This document shows positions 26,348 through 34,457 of a stretch of DNA of 39,489 bases, in pieces. Position 1 is the first letter of the stretch, and every line of letters starts with the position of its first letter. The stretch is taken from positions 1 through 39,489 of the forward strand of contig JAUNSN010000007.1 of NCBI GenBank assembly GCA_030539175.1. The letters are read 5' to 3'. Under the pieces are notes generated by a model. That model did not search any database. It was not told the DNA's origin and saw nothing but the letters and a program-made list of their open reading frames with translations. Made by a program: the position numbers and the translations under genes. The DNA is from a bacterium (GTDB lineage: Bacteria; Bacillota_I; Bacilli_A; RF39; UBA660).

Positions 26348-27337
26348 ATGAAAGAACAATTAAATTTAGTTAAGGAATGGGATAAAACATTTCTTAAAAG
26401 TGACAAAGTAAATCACAAAAAAGTAACATTTCATAATAGATATGGAATAACTTTAGTAGCCGATATGTATGAGCCAATAAATTATGATGGTAAATTACCA
26501 GCTATTGCAGTATGTGGTCCCTTTGGAGCAGTTAAAGAACAATGCAGTGGCTTATATGCACAAACTATGGCTGAACGAGGTTTTCTATCAATAGCATTTG
26601 ACCCATCGTTTACTGGTGAATCTTTAGGCACTCCAAGATATATGGCTTCACCTGATATAAATACAGAAGATTTTCAAGCAGCAATAGATTTTTTATCAAT
26701 ACAAGATAATGTTGATTCTAAAAAAATTGGAATTATTGGTATTTGTGGATGGGGTGGACTTGCATTAAATGCTGCTTCACTTGATACGAGAATTAAAGCA
26801 ATTGTTACTTCTACAATGTATGATATGTCAAGAGTAAATGCTAATGGATATTTTGATGAATTTGCTAATGAAGATGCTAGATATGAAACAAAAAAAAGCT
26901 TAAATGCACAAAGAATTATAGATTATAAAAATAATACCTATGAATTAGCTGGTGGATGTTTAGAATTACCTGTACCAAAAGAAGCACCTTTTTATGTTAA
27001 AGATTATAGTGAGTATTATAAAAAAAGAGCATATCACAAAAGAAGTTTAAATTCTAATGGTGGTTGGAATAAAATTGGTTGCATGTCATTTATAAATCAA
27101 CCTATACTCAGCTTTAGTAATGAAATAAGAAGTTCTGTATTAATGATACATGGCGAAAAAGCACATTCATGTTATTTTAGTAAAGATGCTTATAATAATA
27201 TGATACGTGATAATAAATATAAAGATAATAAAGAACTTTTAATTATTCCTAATGCAGTTCATACTGATTTGTATGATAATTTAGAAGTAATACCATTTAA
27301 TAAAATAGAAGAATTTTTTAAAGAGGCTTTTAAATAA
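26348..27337 (+). CDS. Alpha/beta hydrolase with Cys nucleophile
   Basis: A 329-residue alpha/beta hydrolase of the dienelactone-hydrolase-like group: NRYGITLVADMYEP, PAIAVCGPFGAVKEQCSG, FDPSFTGESLGTPR, then the nucleophile elbow IGIIGICGWGGLAL with Cys133 in place of Ser, and late VLMIHGEKAHSCYFSKDAY and NAVHTDLYDN (catalytic His). Members of this group often accompany MerR regulators and aldo/keto reductases. It has no membrane segment, unlike its neighbours, so it should be cytoplasmic. Substrate unknown. Confidence 0.85.
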   Translation: MKEQLNLVKEWDKTFLKSDKVNHKKVTFHNRYGITLVADMYEPINYDGKLPAIAVCGPFGAVKEQCSGLYAQTMAERGFLSIAFDPSFTGESLGTPRYMASPDINTEDFQAAIDFLSIQDNVDSKKIGIIGICGWGGLALNAASLDTRIKAIVTSTMYDMSRVNANGYFDEFANEDARYETKKSLNAQRIIDYKNNTYELAGGCLELPVPKEAPFYVKDYSEYYKKRAYHKRSLNSNGGWNKIGCMSFINQPILSFSNEIRSSVLMIHGEKAHSCYFSKDAYNNMIRDNKYKDNKELLIIPNAVHTDLYDNLEVIPFNKIEEFFKEAFK

Positions 27338-28311
27338 TGAATAAGAAAAAATTGATTATAATTATTATATTAATTTTAGTAATTATTTTAGGAATAATCA
27401 CTTATATTATGTTAAATACAAATAAAAAAGGAAGTAATAATGTGCCTAATAATGATAATGTTCAAATATTAAATATGCCTAATTATCCAAATGATATGGG
27501 CTTTGATTTTGAAACTAAAACAGCAACATTAAATAGTGGATACAAGATGCCAATAAATGGTATTGGAACTTATAGTTTAACAGGAGATACTTGTTATAAT
27601 TCTATTACTAGTGCATTAAATTCAGGTGTAAGACTTATAGATACAGCTTATATATATGGTAATGAAGAAGAAATAGGAAAAGCTATTAAAGACTCATCTG
27701 TTCCAAGAGAAGAAATATTTATAATTACCAAAATATATCCAAGTCAATTCGATAATCCAGAAGAAGCAATTCAAATGGCATTTACCAAATTAGATGTTGA
27801 GTACATTGATATGATGCTTTTACATCATCCAGGTAGTAATGATGTAAAAGCTTATAAAGCCATGGAAAAATATGTAGAATTAGGTAAAATTAGATCAATA
27901 GGTTTGTCAAATTGGTATGTTGAAGAATTAGAAGAGTTTTTACCACAAATAAATATTACACCAGCATTAGTACAAAACGAAATTCATCCATATTATCAAG
28001 AAAATAATGTTATTCCATATATACAAAAATTAGGTATAGTAGTTCAAGGATGGTATCCACTGGGTGGTCGTGGACATACAAGTGAATTATTAAATAATGA
28101 AACAATTGTAAAAATTGCTGAAAATTATAATGTATCATCTGCTCAAATAATATTAAGATGGAATTTGCAAAAAGGTGTAGTTGTAATACCTGGATCTAGT
28201 AATCCAGAGCATATAAAGGAAAATACAGAACTATATCATTTTGAATTAACAAAAGAAGAAATGGAAGAAATAAATAGTTTAAATCGTGATGAAAAACATG
28301 ATTGGTACTAA
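27337..28311 (+). CDS. Membrane-anchored aldo/keto reductase
   Basis: The 324-residue product starts with KKK and a 20-residue membrane segment (residues 6-26) then a Gly/Asn linker. The AKR (TIM barrel) follows: YKMPINGIGTYS, RLIDTAYIYGNEEEIGKAI, IFIITKIYPSQF, YIDMMLLHHPG, and IPGSSNPEHIKEN near the end. Catalytic tetrad Asp102, Tyr107, Lys132, His163. AKRs use NADPH; with a basic N-terminus the enzyme is predicted outside, where NADPH is absent, which is odd. The topology may instead be inverted or the anchor may keep it at the inner face. ATG overlaps the hydrolase stop (TAATG). Confidence 0.88.
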   Translation: MNKKKLIIIIILILVIILGIITYIMLNTNKKGSNNVPNNDNVQILNMPNYPNDMGFDFETKTATLNSGYKMPINGIGTYSLTGDTCYNSITSALNSGVRLIDTAYIYGNEEEIGKAIKDSSVPREEIFIITKIYPSQFDNPEEAIQMAFTKLDVEYIDMMLLHHPGSNDVKAYKAMEKYVELGKIRSIGLSNWYVEELEEFLPQINITPALVQNEIHPYYQENNVIPYIQKLGIVVQGWYPLGGRGHTSELLNNETIVKIAENYNVSSAQIILRWNLQKGVVVIPGSSNPEHIKENTELYHFELTKEEMEEINSLNRDEKHDWY

Positions 28312-28326
28312 AAGAAAGGAATTATT

Positions 28327-28971
28327 ATGAATCAAAAATTAATTATTATAGTTATAATTGTCGTTATTATATTAGCAATTGGTATTGGAACAACAATTGC
28401 ATTAAATAACAAAAATAAAAACCAAGACATTGATAATAATACTCAGAATAATCAAGAAAATGATGAACCACAAGAAAATCAAAATAATACAAATAATAAT
28501 CAAAGTATAGTTGTCTATTTTTCAGCAACTGGAAATACTGAAAAGATTGCAAAATATATTAGTGAAACATTAAATATTGATACTATAGAAATAATACCAG
28601 AGAATAAATATACAAGTGATGATTTAAATTATGGAAACAATAATAGTCGATCAAACAGGGAACAAAACGATAGTAATGCAAGACCAACAATTAGAAATCA
28701 AATAGATGTATCTTCTTATGACACAATTTATTTGGGTTACCCTATATGGTGGGGAACTGTTCCTAAAATAATTCTTACATTTTTAGATACTAATAATTTA
28801 GATGGAAAAACGATTGTTCCGTTTTGTACATCAGGTTCATCGGAAATTAGCACAAGTGTTAATAATTTAAGAAGTTATAATACCAATATGCAAGTAATAG
28901 ACGGCAGAAGATTTTCACCAACAGCTACCAAAAGCGAAGTTTCTACATGGTTAAATGAAATTAACAAATAA
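28327..28971 (+). CDS. Membrane-anchored flavodoxin
   Basis: The 214-residue product has an N-terminal membrane segment (residues 5-26), a disordered Asn/Gln linker to residue 60, and a flavodoxin domain: IVVYFSATGNTEKIAKYI (FMN phosphate loop 66-71), DTIYLGYPIWWGTVPKIILTFL and PFCTSGSSEISTS. Flavodoxin of this kind is a small FMN electron carrier. It is the last gene of the operon, with AAAGGA 7 bases before the ATG and a strong terminator after it. Confidence 0.9.
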   Translation: MNQKLIIIVIIVVIILAIGIGTTIALNNKNKNQDIDNNTQNNQENDEPQENQNNTNNNQSIVVYFSATGNTEKIAKYISETLNIDTIEIIPENKYTSDDLNYGNNNSRSNREQNDSNARPTIRNQIDVSSYDTIYLGYPIWWGTVPKIILTFLDTNNLDGKTIVPFCTSGSSEISTSVNNLRSYNTNMQVIDGRRFSPTATKSEVSTWLNEINK

Positions 28972-28980
28972 ATATAATTT

Positions 28981-29013
28981 AATAAAGAGATTACTAAAAG
29001 TAATCTCTTTATT
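28981..29013 (+). terminator. Strong terminator at the end of the redox operon
   Basis: Perfect 15-bp stem with arms AATAAAGAGATTACT and AGTAATCTCTTTATT around AAA, followed by T-rich sequence. It lies 30 bases before the right attachment site. Confidence 0.9.
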
Positions 29014-29024
29014 TCTTTTATTTT

Positions 29025-29060
29025 CTCTCTATACCTCTATTAGCCCGATTAAAGACATAC
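29025..29060 (-). other. Attachment site attR of element 1
   Basis: On the minus strand the permease reads TCTTTAATC-GG and then enters the element as GCTAATAGAGGTATAG, where a TAG stops the truncated permease. The GG (29046-29045) matches the GG at attL (20294-20293). Confidence 0.8.
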
Positions 29061-29658
29061 TTATATTTATTTTCAAACTACTAACTATACAATTATAACT
29101 ACTTGGAAATACTACATATCTAAATATTTGAAATTTACTAGCATTAAATGACTGTAATAACTTTATCTTTAAAGTATCTGTATTAACAAAACCAGAATAT
29201 ACAGTCATTACTGTTACTATTACTGAGATTAGCAAAGCCATTATAATAATTGAAGAATTTGTTGCTCCTGCCCATATTATTATAATTGGACCTAATGATA
29301 TTTTAGGTAGACTATTAATAATAGTTAAATAAGGATCTAATACCTTGGAAAGAAACTTATTCCACCATAATATAGTTGCAAGTAATATTCCAATAATAGT
29401 ACCTAGTAAAAAACTAATTGTTGTTTCATAAACAGTAATATATATATGATGATATAGATTAGATGTTTGATGAAGACTTATAATAGTATTTAAAACCATT
29501 TTAGGACTAGATAGAATAAAAGTATTAATAATTTCCTTATCAGCTAAATATTGCCATATAAAGATAAAAAAAGTAATAATAAATAATTGAGTTATAATAA
29601 CTAAAATCTTAGTTTTTCGCTTACTTTTCAAATAATTTTTATGTTCTACACTATACAT
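29045..29658 (-). pseudogene. 5' part of interrupted ABC transporter permease gene
   Basis: ATG at 29658 (overlapping the ATPase stop by 8 bases) reads 204 host codons of a BPD_transp_1 permease: several membrane segments, SLPKISLGPIIIIWAG (EAA-type loop) and SLKINISMSLIG, then four element-derived residues LIEV and TAG at 29029. The natural continuation VIMGEFLVS is at 20294. Co-transcribed with and downstream of the ATPase gene in the ancestral operon. Confidence 0.93.
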
Positions 29659-29986
29659 GAAAATCAATCTCTTTCCATATCTCATTATAGTATTTAGCAA
29701 ATTCAGTCGCACTTCTATTTTTAAAAGGCGTTGACGCATCAGTTAACTTAATAGGAATTATCTTCTTCACTATCGCTGGTCTTTTAGATAACACCACTAC
29801 TCTATCTGCCATGCTTATTGCCTCTGCAATATCATGAGTAACAAGAATAGCAGTCTTATTTTCTTTTTTAATTATGTTATAGACATCATCACTAACCATT
29901 AATCTAGTTTGCGAGTCTAAAGCACTAAAAGCTTCATCTAAAAGAATTATATCGGGATTTGTTGCTAATGTCCTAATTAAAGCAGT
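29651..29986 (-). pseudogene. 3' part of interrupted ABC transporter ATPase gene, also frameshifted
   Basis: Minus-strand reading is TALIRTLATNPDIIL, the segment right after the ABC signature, then a one-base deletion near 29940 (CTTTAG where CTTTTAG is needed) shifts the frame; after it comes LDEAFSALDSQTRLMV (Walker B, D-loop), VTHDIAEAISMADRVVVLS (H-loop) and the normal end. Correcting one base and joining to the 5' part at 37160-37573 gives 248 residues, normal for SsuB/TauB-type ATPases. The frameshift lies inside the catalytic Walker B region, so this gene would be dead even without the insertion. Confidence 0.9.
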
Positions 29987-30000
29987 TGGATGATTACTAA
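29970..30000 (-). other. Attachment site attL of element 2
   Basis: Minus strand reads element TAATCATCC-AACT-GCTTTAATTAGG host. AACT (29986-29983) is shared with the other junction. In the rebuilt attP the arms ATCA/TGAT are symmetric about the central AC of AACT, which I take as the crossover core. Confidence 0.75.
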
Positions 30001-30070
30001 AACCCGCGATTATGTATTTTTATTTTTTTCACTACCTTTTTGAATAAGTTCTTCTACTTTAGTTTTATAA

Positions 30071-30111
30071 CAAAAAAAGACAATTACATTTCATAATTGT
30101 AACTGTCTTTT
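30071..30111 (-). terminator. Terminator after the surface protein gene of element 2
   Basis: Minus-strand hairpin, arms of about 17 bases (AAAAGACAGTTACAATT and its near complement, 15 of 17 pairs) followed by seven T. It starts 9 bases past the stop at 30120. Confidence 0.85.
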
Positions 30112-30119
30112 ATAAAAAT

Positions 30120-32006
30120 TTAACTAAATCTTTTTTTTGTATATAATGTTACACTAATAAGCCCTAACAAACCAACACCACCAAGAATTATATAATTAAA
30201 TATACCATCAGATGTTTTAGGATTTGCTGCTTCATTCAATTTATAAGATAAAGCATATAGAGAAAATTTGTCAGATGCAAAAGTTAATTTCGTTCCATCT
30301 TCACTTACTGTACCATCAATCTTATTAACAGTATCACCATGATTATTCATTAAAAAGAATACATATCCTTTATTTTGTAAATTTTCTGGTATATCAATAG
30401 TGAAAGTTTTTGGAGTCGACAACTCAGTAATACTTAATGTATCATCACCATAATGCAATGTAAGATCAATATCAAATATTGCAACAAGTTGTTCCCCATT
30501 ACTTAACGCTTCTTTAATTTCATCAATAGCTGTTTCATTTGCTGTATCATCTAAAACAATAGGCGTTATTTCAACTACCAAAGTAGCAGTTCCTGCTTCA
30601 ATTGCATTTTTAGCATCATCAGGGAAATTAGCAATATCAGTATCAATAGCCGCTAATAACTCTGCTGGCTTAGGTGTATTAATATTAACAACAGGTGCTG
30701 TTGTAGTTTTAACTTCAATTTCTGTAATTTCTCCTGTTAGACTTGCATCTTTTATTCTAACTTCATATATTCCAGCTGAAAGATTAGTAATTGCTTCTTT
30801 ATTAGAGATAGTATTAAATGTCGTAGCACTCTTTAATTTATATTCATAAACTAAATCTGAATAAAGTCCTATAATCTTTCCATTATCTTCATTATTAGTT
30901 GCTGCAACACTAACTAATGATGGTGCTGTAATTTTCGACCAAGCTGCTGAACCATCACCACCAGTAGTATCTACAGTATTATTATTACCATAATATCCAT
31001 AAGTAGTCCAAGTATGACCATTTTTTAATAATTCAAGATGAATATTTTGATGAACACGACCAATATATTTCAATTCATCAATAGGTTTAACATTACCACC
31101 TATATTCCCTGCTGTATAAGTACCAACTAATTGATCATCAGCATTCACATAGAAATATTGAGTAACACTCTCTGGCAAACTACCTGTATAATTATAAGTT
31201 GGTGTTGAATTGCAATCAACTATTTTTACACCAAAATACGATGTAGGTGATGCATATGTCGTAGCACCAAATAAACCACCTAAATAATAAAATCTATTAC
31301 CAGCAATAGCATTTGTAAAATTTGTAGTAAACGTACCATCAAAAGTTGAATTATCAAATACAATAGCATATTTATTATTTACACCCTTATTAAATTCATA
31401 AGCAGTATCATTATCAGAAGTAGTAATTTGCCCTACTATACCACCAACAATTACATAGTATTTACTAAAATCTAAATTTTTCAAAGTAAAATCAACAGAG
31501 CTTTTAACATTCTTAAAAGTTGTCCCAGATTGAGCAAATAATACTAACCCACCCATTTGATCTAAAGATTCCATTTTTCCAGTTATAGTAATATTTTCAA
31601 ATGAGGTATTAATTGCATAATACGCAAGTGGAGCTCTCATGTTAACAGTGTCTACAACAAATTTTATGTTTTTAAACTCTGCATTTTGCACTTTATCAAA
31701 TATCATATGCCCTTTATTATCTTTTGGTACAGTTGTTGCTCCCAATTTCACCGTATAAGTAATAGTATTATTATTACCATCTAAACTTCCTGTAAAAGCA
31801 TTTGCAATAGCTGTCCATGTTTCATTAATCGTTATATTATTGGTTAATTTATAGTTGCCATCCAATGGATAATTAGCATCTACACCAATTTTAGCTAAAT
31901 CACTAGTTGAACTAATCTCAATTACTTGAGTTTCCGCATTTACATTTACTACACCAACGATTAAAAATGCTGCAAATATAAATAACAATAAACTAAATTT
32001 TTTCAT
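30120..32006 (-). CDS. Cell-wall-anchored surface protein (NPKTS sorting motif)
   Basis: The 628-residue product has a signal peptide (KKFSLLLFIFAAFLIVGVVNVNA), a repeat-rich beta-helix-like region (residues 25-330: EISSTSDLAKIG, NNITINETWTAIANAFTGSLDGNNNTITY, a GLUG-like pattern), then fibronectin- or MucBP-like modules, and a C-terminal sorting signal NPKTSD, hydrophobic ILGGVGLLGLISVTLY, and KKRFS. NPKTS is the sortase-B-like form of LPXTG. ATG at 32006 with AGGAGG upstream. Probably an adhesin or carbohydrate-binding surface protein carried as cargo; no enzyme motif seen. Confidence 0.78.
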   Translation of the reverse strand: MKKFSLLLFIFAAFLIVGVVNVNAETQVIEISSTSDLAKIGVDANYPLDGNYKLTNNITINETWTAIANAFTGSLDGNNNTITYTVKLGATTVPKDNKGHMIFDKVQNAEFKNIKFVVDTVNMRAPLAYYAINTSFENITITGKMESLDQMGGLVLFAQSGTTFKNVKSSVDFTLKNLDFSKYYVIVGGIVGQITTSDNDTAYEFNKGVNNKYAIVFDNSTFDGTFTTNFTNAIAGNRFYYLGGLFGATTYASPTSYFGVKIVDCNSTPTYNYTGSLPESVTQYFYVNADDQLVGTYTAGNIGGNVKPIDELKYIGRVHQNIHLELLKNGHTWTTYGYYGNNNTVDTTGGDGSAAWSKITAPSLVSVAATNNEDNGKIIGLYSDLVYEYKLKSATTFNTISNKEAITNLSAGIYEVRIKDASLTGEITEIEVKTTTAPVVNINTPKPAELLAAIDTDIANFPDDAKNAIEAGTATLVVEITPIVLDDTANETAIDEIKEALSNGEQLVAIFDIDLTLHYGDDTLSITELSTPKTFTIDIPENLQNKGYVFFLMNNHGDTVNKIDGTVSEDGTKLTFASDKFSLYALSYKLNEAANPKTSDGIFNYIILGGVGLLGLISVTLYTKKRFS

Positions 32007-32097
32007 TTTTTTTCCTCCTACTATCATATATATAACATATGTACTAAAAAATTTCAATTAATTTTAATAGAAAAATTTCATTTTACACTATATACTA

Positions 32098-32230
32098 ATT
32101 TTATTCTCACCTCCCAAGTATCGTGATGAAGATTTATTTGATACTAAAACTTAGACCTAAATTTGAAATATTAATAAGAGATGATGACGTAGCAAAAGTC
32201 AATCAAGTTTTTCAAGAAACATGGAAGTAA
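32098..32230 (+). pseudogene. Frameshifted gene scrap
   Basis: In one plus frame it reads PPKYRDEDLFDTKT stop; after a one-base shift the next frame reads LRPKFEILIRDDDVAKVNQ and ends with a stop at 32230. The two frames make a continuous, protein-like sequence, so this looks like the C-terminal tail of a decayed gene. The family is not recognised. No start or ribosome binding site fits. Confidence 0.5.
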
Positions 32231-32257
32231 TAGAAAAATACTTACATAATAAATTTT

Positions 32258-33883
32258 CTACTCAAAATTCCATTTTATTGTAATGTTTCTTTCATTTATA
32301 GTTTTGTTTAAAGAACCAATTTCGATTCTATTTATAAATTCATCTACTATTACTTTATTTAACTTATCAATTTGTTTATATTCCTTGAAAATTTTTAGAC
32401 TATCAGTTGTTTCATTACTATTAGTTTTAAACAAATCAATTTTTTTGTTTATATCATCTATTAATACATCATACTTATCATCAAACTTTAAATATTCATT
32501 TTGTAATATCATAAATTCACGAGCTGTTATTATTCCCTCTACACGATCTTTATATAATGTTTTTAGATATTTTTCTTTATCTAATTTTTTCTTAATCAAT
32601 GCATTTTTTTCTTTCATTAAAGAATTAATTTTATCTTGATAATTAGATTTTAAAATATTTGCATTAGAACTTTTTAATTTTTCTAAATTGTAATACTTTG
32701 AAAACATTTTATTCAGTTCTTCTATTATAATATTTTCTAAAAAGTCAAACCTAATAGATAATTTGTTAATACAATTATCATAACCATTACGAGTTGATGT
32801 ACAAACCAAATATTCATGTTTTTTAGTTGAGTTTTTCTTTAAATAACGACCACAAAGAGAACAATATACTTTACCTGAAAATATATGTATCTTTCCAGTT
32901 TTCTTACAAGCTCGTAAATTATTATTAATTTTATTTTGAACTAATTTCCAAGTATTCATATCAATAATTGGTTTGTGAGCATTTTCGATTCTTATCCAAC
33001 AATTTTTCGGTTTCTTAACAATTCTTTTGTTCTTATAACTTATAGTAGTTCTTTTACCTTGAATTAAATTACCAATATAAACTTCGTTTAAAAGAATAGT
33101 TTTAATAGCATTATGACTCCATTTTATATCCTCAATGTTTCTATCACTAATAATATTTAATTTATAACCTTTCAAATGTTTATAAAAAGAAGGACACGGT
33201 ATATTTCTTTCGTTTAATTTTTTAGCAATAGTTCCATATCCATAACCTTCTAAATATAACTCAAATATTTCTTTTACAATTTCTTTTACATCTTCATCTA
33301 TAATTAATTCATTATTATTTTTAGGATTAACTATATAACCATATGAAGCAAATGGACTAATAAATTCACCATTTTTCATTTTTACAGTAAATGCAGATCT
33401 GATATTATTAGATAAATCTTCTAAATACCATTCGTTTACTAGTCCATTGATTTGCCTAGATTTTTTATTTCCAACGTTAAAAGTATCAGCATTATCAGTA
33501 AAACTTAAAAATCTAACATTCCATTCAATAAACTTGTTATGTAAGTATTTTTCTATTACTTCCATATCTCTTGAAAATCTTGATTGACTTTTACAAAGTA
33601 CAATATCAATTTTCCCATTTTTACAATCTTCAATAAGTCTTTCAAACTCTGGTCTATAAGTACCAGCACCAGATAAATCTTCATCACAATACTCAGCAGC
33701 AATTACCCAATTTTCATGTTTTGAAACTTCTCCCATAAGTAAGTTTCTTTGATTTTTGATTGATTCGCTATCATCATTAGCACTAGTCTTATTCCTATCT
33801 TCAGCAGATAATCTTAAATAAATAGCAACACGTAGAATCTTAATTGTTTCTTTTAAAGAACTATCACCACCATTTTCAATCAT
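32258..33883 (-). CDS. Large serine recombinase of element 2
   Basis: The 541-residue product has the resolvase domain (VAIYLRLSAEDRN with catalytic Ser26, DEDLSGAGTYRPEFERLIEDC, KSQSRFSRDMEVIEKYL), the recombinase domain (ISPFASYGYIVNP, KEIFELYLEGYGYGTIAKKLNERNIPCPSFYK), a zinc ribbon (FSGKVYCSLCGRYLKK with later Cys) and a C-terminal coiled coil. Length and order fit large serine integrases of the TndX/CcrA type. ATG at 33883 has GGAG nine bases upstream; the in-frame ATG at 33961 lacks one. It is the likely integrase of element 2. Confidence 0.93.
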   Translation of the reverse strand: MIENGGDSSLKETIKILRVAIYLRLSAEDRNKTSANDDSESIKNQRNLLMGEVSKHENWVIAAEYCDEDLSGAGTYRPEFERLIEDCKNGKIDIVLCKSQSRFSRDMEVIEKYLHNKFIEWNVRFLSFTDNADTFNVGNKKSRQINGLVNEWYLEDLSNNIRSAFTVKMKNGEFISPFASYGYIVNPKNNNELIIDEDVKEIVKEIFELYLEGYGYGTIAKKLNERNIPCPSFYKHLKGYKLNIISDRNIEDIKWSHNAIKTILLNEVYIGNLIQGKRTTISYKNKRIVKKPKNCWIRIENAHKPIIDMNTWKLVQNKINNNLRACKKTGKIHIFSGKVYCSLCGRYLKKNSTKKHEYLVCTSTRNGYDNCINKLSIRFDFLENIIIEELNKMFSKYYNLEKLKSSNANILKSNYQDKINSLMKEKNALIKKKLDKEKYLKTLYKDRVEGIITAREFMILQNEYLKFDDKYDVLIDDINKKIDLFKTNSNETTDSLKIFKEYKQIDKLNKVIVDEFINRIEIGSLNKTINERNITIKWNFE

Positions 33884-34457
33884 AATAATTATCTCCAAAT
33901 ATTTGGCAATAATTATTAAGTAAGCAATTATTTTTATAAATAGTGTGATTATAACATACATCTATCATATGTCATAGTCTTCTTTCATTTGTTCTAAAAT
34001 AGCTATTATTCTAAGTAATTTTATATTAAAGTTATTTTCTTTATCTATTTCTGATAAATCACTATAAACATTATTTATATTATATTTTATTTTCACATTT
34101 TACCCCCCTTTTATTCTTATAATAAATTATATTCAAAGGGTCTTTAAGTATTTTTGTTTTTTTTAATACATTTTGGTGGGCTGATTTTATCTTATTTATG
34201 AGAATTTTAAGACATTTCTGGGTGCTATTTTAGCAGGCTGACAAACAACATTGCTAGTGGCGAGTTAGCGATAAATCAAGGATTTTCAGAAAAAAGAATG
34301 TCAGCCAATTCATTTCATGTCATACATTTGTGATAACGATTTTCAGGGCAAAATTATAATTAAAAAAACAATCATAATAATTTCTCCTTTTAAAGACACA
34401 AAAAAAGCATAATCATGAATGACTATAACTCTACGAATTAACACTACTGCTATTATA
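33884..34457. other. Long non-coding stretch between recombinase and PHP fragment
   Basis: No intact gene seen in 574 bases. Around 33965-34094 a GTG with a strong AAAGGGGGGT site is followed by a frame that breaks after four codons; a one-base change would extend it to about 43 residues, so it may be a broken recombinase-linked small ORF. Bases 34180-34350 are distinctly less A+T-rich and more complex than the surroundings, with an open plus-strand stretch (SRLTNNIASGELAINQGFSE) without a start. A perfect 9-bp hairpin TGCTATTAT-acta-ATAATAGCA lies at 34448-34469. Confidence 0.5.

Larger units (their letters stand above)
20295..29044. mobile_element. Integrative element 1: serine-recombinase element with redox cargo in the permease gene
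   Basis: About 8,750 bases lie between the two halves of the permease gene. It holds, on the minus strand, a DUF4143-type ATPase, a serine recombinase and a small coupled ORF; on the plus strand, an XRE regulator and a six-gene redox cargo. No conjugation, relaxase, phage or replication genes are visible, so it moves by recombinase alone or with helper functions. Rebuilt attB is TCTTTAATC-GG-AGTTATAATG; rebuilt attP is CATTAGT-GG-GCTAATAG, whose ATTAG/CTAAT arms are exactly symmetric about GG. There are no target duplications beyond GG and no terminal inverted repeats of transposon type. Confidence 0.9.

Noticed and set aside
29029-29739. A stand-alone permease of 236 residues starting at 29739
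   Set aside because: The upstream extension reads the ATPase 3' end in another frame, and the last four residues LIEV come from the mobile element. It is the 5' part of a split gene.
29651-29899. An apparent separate 82-residue protein beginning MVSDDVYNII
   Set aside because: It is the tail of the split ABC ATPase; the Met is internal and the upstream LDEAFSALDSQTRL is in the same frame.
30000-30070. Short minus-strand frame ending KTKVEELIQKGSEK next to attL of element 2
   Set aside because: It has no start or ribosome binding site and runs into a terminator hairpin; too short to call a gene.
33965-34094. Small ORF upstream of the element 2 recombinase with a strong AAAGGGGGGT site
   Set aside because: The frame from GTG at 34094 stops after four codons (TAA); the protein-like frame further on has no usable start. 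One missing base would explain it, so it is described only as a possible broken ORF.
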